This document shows, in pieces, positions 34,103 through 37,507 of a stretch of DNA of 37,507 bases. Position 1 is the stretch's first letter. Each line of letters opens with the position of its first letter. The stretch covers positions 1-37,507 of the forward strand of contig CALLSD010000010.1 in the NCBI GenBank assembly GCA_938014245.1. The letters run 5' to 3'. The translations under genes and the position numbers were made by a program. The notes beneath the pieces were generated by a model. It was not told the origin of the DNA, made no database searches, and saw nothing but the letters and a program-made list of their open reading frames with translations. Source of the stretch: an uncultured Actinomyces sp. Lineage in GTDB: Bacteria > Actinomycetota > Actinomycetes > Actinomycetales > Actinomycetaceae.

Positions 34103-34933
34103 TCAAGCTTGAGCGCCCTCGGCCAAGATCGCGCGAGCAAAAACCAGATCAATTGGGGTCGTAATCTTGAGTGCACGCCCCTCACCCGGGACGATCCGAA
34201 CGGGAATCCCCGCGTTCTGAGCCAAGCCAGCGTCATCAGTAAGCGCTGTTTCCTCACTGTTTCCAAAGGACGCAGCACCCCTATGCAGTTCCCGAATCAC
34301 CGACCACGGAAATCCCTGAGGAGTTTGGACAGCAACCAGTCCACTACGATCAACGGTCGCATCGACATAGCGCGCGCTCGAGGATTCCCCAGCCGAGGCC
34401 TCGTCAATCAGGCGGAAACTCTTCAAGGTATCGGCAACCGGAAGCCCCGGAATGACAGCCTTCTCACCGGATCGGAGGGCTTCGATGACCCGCCGAACCA
34501 GCTGCGCAGACACCAGGGGGCGCGCAGCGTCGTGAATCAGCACCGGCATATCCTCCCCCACTGCCGAGGCCGTGGAATGCGATGCAGAAAGAGCACCCTT
34601 TCGGGCAGCGTCCTCTTCCCCCAAGATTTCTGCAAGCGCGTCCAAGCCTGCCGCAACAGAGGCTTGACGCGATAGAGGAGAACCGGGGACAACACGCGAG
34701 ATTGCACGTAATTCCGGCGAGGAAAGGGCCTCGTTGAATTCGTCAAGGTGAGCGGGAGGGGCCGTAATGATCGAAAAGCCAACACCACCCGCGTGGAGAT
34801 TACGCAGAGCACGCTCAACAAGAGACATACCCTCAAGATCGACCAAGGCTTTAGGGCGATCCGAGCCCAGCCGACTACCTGATCCTGCGGCAGTGATTAC
34901 CGCAAAAACTCGATCGGAATGAGTCTGTGTCAC
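34103..34933 (-). CDS. ispD: 2-C-methyl-D-erythritol 4-phosphate cytidylyltransferase
   Basis: IspD makes CDP-ME from MEP and CTP, two steps before IspF. The N-terminal nucleotide-binding motif TAAGSGSRLGSDRPKALVDLEG is given here in parts: AAGSGSRLG (15-23), then Lys28 in RPKAL. IHDAARPLV and QTPQGFPWSVI are conserved. The 276-aa length is slightly above average owing to an Ala/Ser/Glu-rich insert (ARKGALSASHSTASAVGED). The GTG start overlaps the carD stop as GTGA, so the two genes are coupled. Confidence 0.93.
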   Translation of the reverse strand: MTQTHSDRVFAVITAAGSGSRLGSDRPKALVDLEGMSLVERALRNLHAGGVGFSIITAPPAHLDEFNEALSSPELRAISRVVPGSPLSRQASVAAGLDALAEILGEEDAARKGALSASHSTASAVGEDMPVLIHDAARPLVSAQLVRRVIEALRSGEKAVIPGLPVADTLKSFRLIDEASAGESSSARYVDATVDRSGLVAVQTPQGFPWSVIRELHRGAASFGNSEETALTDDAGLAQNAGIPVRIVPGEGRALKITTPIDLVFARAILAEGAQA

Positions 34934-35469
34934 TCTTCCGAATCGTCTTCCGGGAGGTCGTCCGCGATGGCGAGGGAGGCGTCGTATCCCTCGGCAAGGA
35001 CCTCATCGAGTCGAGCAGCAGCAGCGGACTTATCGATGCCGCGGGCAAGAGCAAGTTCTGAACTGAGGATCTGGCGCGCCTTCGTCAGCATGCGCTTCTC
35101 ACCCGTCGAGAGCTTCTTTTGATCATCGCGACGAGTAAGATCGCGGACAACCTCGGCAACCTTCACAATGTCACCGGTCGCGATCTTCTCTTGGTTTGCC
35201 TTGAAACGACGAGACCAGTTCGTCGGTTCCTCAATATAGGGAGCGCGAAGAACCGAGAGAACGGTTTCAAGCCCGTCTTCGTCCACAACGTCACGAACCC
35301 CAACAAGGTCAACGTTTTCGGCGGGAACCTGAATAGTAAGATCTCCCTGGCTCACGCGAAGAGTCAGGTAGATCTTCTCTTCTCCGCGAATCATGCGGGT
35401 GGAGATTTCCTCAATCTTGGCGGCACCGTGGTGAGGGTAAACAACGGTCTGACCGATCTCAAATGACAT
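34930..35469 (-). CDS. carD: RNA polymerase-binding transcription factor CarD
   Basis: CarD binds the RNA polymerase beta subunit and stabilises the open complex, notably at rRNA promoters. The Tudor-like RNAP-interaction domain is at ~1-60 (FEIGQTVVYPHHGAAKIEEI). The helical DNA-binding domain carries Trp85 in PTNWSRRFKANQEKI, the residue that wedges the -10 bubble in mycobacterial CarD, at the same number. An acidic tail (DDLPEDDSEE) extends it to 179 aa. The ATG at 35469 has GGAG 8 nt upstream. It is coupled to ispD. Confidence 0.96.
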   Translation of the reverse strand: MSFEIGQTVVYPHHGAAKIEEISTRMIRGEEKIYLTLRVSQGDLTIQVPAENVDLVGVRDVVDEDGLETVLSVLRAPYIEEPTNWSRRFKANQEKIATGDIVKVAEVVRDLTRRDDQKKLSTGEKRMLTKARQILSSELALARGIDKSAAAARLDEVLAEGYDASLAIADDLPEDDSEE

Positions 35470-35752
35470 AGAAGAAACTCCTGCACTCCAGCTGAACTGC
35501 GGTTTATATTCTATCAGTTCGTGCCCTTTGTGTGCCCGGGACGAGAACTCGCTTTTTCCTGAGGATTCACAGAGCTTTGCTGCTCGAAGTCTTTACGCGG
35601 GAAGGTAGCAGTTCTCCCGCGGCCAGCAGTTACCGAAACTTCAAAGTCGGACGCGCTCTTCGTTCCCGTTTCCCTCCGCGTACAAGTGACCCCGGGGCCC
35701 GCTTCCATCTACCGAAATGAGTCTCGGGTTTCTCTCCACACACAAGCGATCC
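35470..35752. other. Intergenic region upstream of carD
   Basis: Nothing here is convincingly coding. A minus-strand -10 candidate TAGAAT lies at 35508-35513, giving carD a leader of about 30 nt with its own ribosome binding site. A 64-codon minus-strand frame (35514-35708) lacks a ribosome binding site and is not called. Confidence 0.5.
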
Positions 35753-36835
35753 CTAGCCATTAGATCGGACTCTGAGTCGTTTTCGTCGCTTCGCTTGCCA
35801 GAGAAGAATCTCGGAAAGCTGTCTCAGAACGAGGGATGGTTCGGCCAGCGCACTCCACCGCAGACGAACGACTTTCCAGCCCTCGGCCTCGAGACGACAC
35901 TGGCGATCTTGCTCATCTTCAATCACCGAATGAACCTGATCGACGGTATCCCCATATTTCTGGCGGCCATCAAATTCGTATGCGATTTTGTGCCTCGGAA
36001 AAGCAATATCGACGAAACACTGCCGACCGACAGCAATGACTTCATATTGGGTCTGCATTTGAGGAGCCCTGGCAGATTACAAAATGAACAGGAGACGAGA
36101 TTCGCCGGGAGATTCGCAGCCTGCATCAAGTCTGGGGATCAAGGATCGAAGCTTGGCGGCGTTACGAATATTGCGGGCAAGGCTCGCATGAATGAGTTGA
36201 AGATTCTCCCGAACTGAGCGTTCCCGGGCGCGAGAAACCCCTTGCCTGAAACGATTGAAGTTGACGATGGCCGCAAAAATCATGTTGATCTGGGCAAAAA
36301 GATCAGCCAAGTGCACGTGGCGAGGTGCACGCGTCACGCAGCGGATGAGGAGAGATTCTTGATCTAAGAAACGCAGTCCTGAAAGAGTCTTAAGACCCGC
36401 ACGCCCATCACAATGACGCGGGCGGACGCTGATCGCAGCTGCGACGACGTGCTGATCGAGAGCAACTGCTGGGAAATGCAGAGGACGAAGGCTGTGATCT
36501 TTGCCGTGACACAAATCCGGAGCGAGGGCAAAGTCGTGCGTGTAGCCATAGATAAAGAGTGACGGACGAGAATCAAGCACAAGATAGGGGCGTCGGTGGA
36601 TCGCCGCCAGAGCTCGTGCGATCAGGACCACGAATTGGCCATTCACGGTCCCTTGATGACAAGCTGATCGGAGGACAGATGAGGGAAGATAACTTCCTCT
36701 GATAATCCGAACAATTTCACCGAATCGACAACGATTGGCGAGAACTCGTCGGTTACTTGTAGACGAGTAGAGCATTGCTTGGGACACACTCCGAATAATC
36801 GAGGAGATGAGACGTGGCTCAATATCGATCTTCAT
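35753..36835 (-). pseudogene. AbiEi-like/DUF559 nuclease-type gene interrupted by an in-frame TAA
   Basis: Actinobacterial proteins of this type pair an N-terminal winged-helix/AbiEi-like region with a C-terminal DUF559 (Vsr-like) nuclease fold. The N-part runs from ATG 36835, behind GAGGAGG, for 252 codons (GEIVRIIRGSYLP; then HASLARNIRNAAKLRS and CESPGESRLLFIL) and ends at TAA 36077-36079. The same frame then continues without a shift as SARAPQMQTQYEV, with DIAFPRHKIAYEFDGRQKYGD and GWKVVRLRW, to TAG at 35753. ESPGES normally leads straight into this nuclease part, so one nonsense codon has split a single gene of about 360 codons. Reinitiation at ATG 36058 could still make a 101-aa nuclease-domain fragment. 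A sequencing error is the main alternative. Confidence 0.82.
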
Positions 36836-36922
36836 CGCACCCTCCTCTTTCGGATCTGCACCCGATAAACACTGTTCATCTATAAACAAGGATGCGTGCT
36901 GCGACTTCAACGGGTGGGACAG

Positions 36923-36969
36923 TTACACAATCTGTGGATAACTCAGCTCAAGCACAACACTGTGGATGC
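36923..36969. promoter_or_regulatory. Cluster of DnaA-box-like 9-mers
   Basis: TGTGGATAA at 36933-36941 is a perfect inverted TTATCCACA. TTACACAAT directly precedes it and TGTGGATGC follows 19 bp later. The number is too small for an origin. It may be a DnaA-binding or regulatory spot, or chance. Confidence 0.3.
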
Positions 36970-37195
36970 GCAATCACTGCACTTCAGGCCCAAAACCAAA
37001 CCGCTCGTACGGCCACAAAGTGACCGTTACCAGCTCGCCCGTTGCCCTAGCAGTCACAAACCCTCGCCTCACCGGTCAAAGTCGCAGTCACCGACACAGT
37101 TTCATCCCAAACAGACCCAAACCACCCCGTACAGCAGCTACTCAAATGGCCCACCCTTGCGATCGCACCCTAGCGCGTCCAAATCTCCACTCAAC

Positions 37196-37272
37196 CGGAC
37201 AAAGTGCGTCTGGATGAGGAGGCAAAGGTACAAATACTGCGAATCGGTTGATACTCTGACGCACTTTGTCCG
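37196..37272. repeat. 77-bp inverted-pair element, copy 2
   Basis: CGGACAAAGTGCGTC at 37196-37210 recurs inverted at 37258-37272, with 47 bp between, the same arms and spacing as at 20024-20100. The arms extend outward by one pair here (C37195/G37273). The interior is unlike copy 1. Confidence 0.9.
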
Positions 37273-37361
37273 GACTGAAGCGTCGCAACAGCATCGGCGC
37301 TGGAACTACAAGTATCTTCCCCTTGGCGTCAACAAACAGAACCCCACAGCAGATATAACGA

Positions 37362-37397
37362 AGTCCCGGCATCACCTGAAAAGGCGACGCCGGGACT
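37362..37397 (-). terminator. Terminator of the gene at the right edge
   Basis: In minus-strand RNA, AGUCCCGGCGUCGCC pairs with GGUGAUGCCGGGACU over 15 bp, including two G-U pairs, with a 6-base loop (UUUUCA). On the plus strand these two positions would be C-A mismatches, so the hairpin belongs to the minus-strand gene ending 10 bp earlier. UUCGUUAU follows. Confidence 0.85.
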
Positions 37398-37406
37398 CCG
37401 CTCAGA

Positions 37407-37507
37407 TCACTTGCCCTGGTTAGCGACCGCGGCGATCTTCGCCTCGGCCTCAGGATCCAGGTAGGTGCCACCCTTCTTGATGGGCTTGAGGGTCTCCTCG
37501 TCGAGCT
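37407..37507 (-). CDS. 3' end of an unrecognised gene (partial)
   Basis: Only the last 32 codons are in the window, beginning LDEETLKPIKKGGTYLDPEA and ending AVANQGK before TGA. Strong G/C third positions and a terminator 10 bp downstream support real coding. The Lys/Glu/Ala-rich tail suggests a soluble cytoplasmic protein. I do not recognise the family. Confidence 0.75.
   Translation of the reverse strand, partial: LDEETLKPIKKGGTYLDPEAEAKIAAVANQGK

Larger units (their letters stand above)
36836..37406. other. Gene-poor region with DnaA-box-like sites, 77-bp element and terminator
   Basis: These 571 bases contain no gene I can support; the long plus-strand frame across them has no ribosome binding site and a low-complexity His/Arg/Ser/Thr-rich product. 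Visible items are TTACACAAT (36923-36931), TGTGGATAA (36933-36941) and TGTGGATGC (36961-36969), the second copy of the 77-bp element and the terminator of the partial gene at the right edge. Confidence 0.6.

Noticed and set aside
35514..35708. 64-codon minus-strand frame upstream of carD
   Set aside because: No ribosome binding site, Ser/Thr-rich product without family features, and it ends within the likely carD promoter.
36923..36969. A replication origin
   Set aside because: Only one perfect and two partial DnaA boxes, no AT-rich unwinding region and no dnaA/dnaN neighbours.
36896..37423. 175-codon plus-strand frame across the gene-poor region
   Set aside because: No ribosome binding site, a low-complexity Ser/Thr/Arg/His product, and it runs through the 77-bp element and the terminator.

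Overview
This window looks like a chromosome segment of a GC-rich Actinobacterium, most probably from the Actinomyces/Schaalia group. The reasons are mycobacterial-type ESX genes (eccD, eccB, mycP), ClpC with a UVR domain, CarD, the MoxR/DUF58/transglutaminase cluster, many GTG starts, and several genes that appear to be leaderless with a TAnnnT box exactly 6 nt before the start codon. I see no prophage, insertion sequence, CRISPR array, rRNA or tRNA.

Layout. (1) 121-4054, plus strand: the tail of a type VII secretion operon, eccD-eccB-mycP, translationally coupled by start/stop overlaps. (2) 4124-17082, minus strand and convergent with the ESX genes: a five-gene envelope cluster, transcribed as giant Ig/FN3 protein - MoxR ATPase - DUF58 - transglutaminase-like membrane protein - Ser/Thr kinase with an FN3-like ectodomain. 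This is the gene set called the PFNA cluster in bifidobacteria. (3) 17395-19860: clpC. (4) 20293-25604, minus strand: dtd, ygfZ with an FABP/nitrobindin-like gene, an unrecognised membrane protein and purA. (5) 25873-27143: a DUF456 membrane protein and, divergently, an unrecognised gene. (6) 27189-35469: a rearranged version of the conserved actinobacterial block carD-ispD-ispF-cysS-rlmB, with ispF inverted and thrC, an Atg22-like MFS transporter and DUF1697 inserted. (7) 35753-36835: a DUF559/AbiEi-like gene split by an in-frame stop, then a gene-poor stretch and the 3' end of an unrecognised gene.

How the genes work together. The ESX genes encode the membrane-embedded core (EccB, EccD) and protease (MycP) of a secretion machine. 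The adjacent cluster probably builds or controls a large extracytoplasmic adhesin-like protein: MoxR and DUF58 form a chaperone/assembly pair, the transglutaminase-like protein lacks its catalytic Cys and may only bind, and the kinase carries a matching FN3-type sensor domain. The rest is mainly housekeeping: proteolysis, tRNA proofreading, purine, threonine and isoprenoid synthesis, Cys-tRNA charging, rRNA methylation and RNA polymerase regulation.

The most unexplained signal is a pair of 77-bp intergenic elements, at 20024-20100 and 37196-37272. Each consists of two inverted 15-mers held exactly 47 bp apart, and the interiors are unrelated. Other notable points are the leaderless gene starts, a histidine-free nitrobindin-like protein and an over-represented octamer, CCGAGGCC. 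No computation was run; counts and alignments are by eye.
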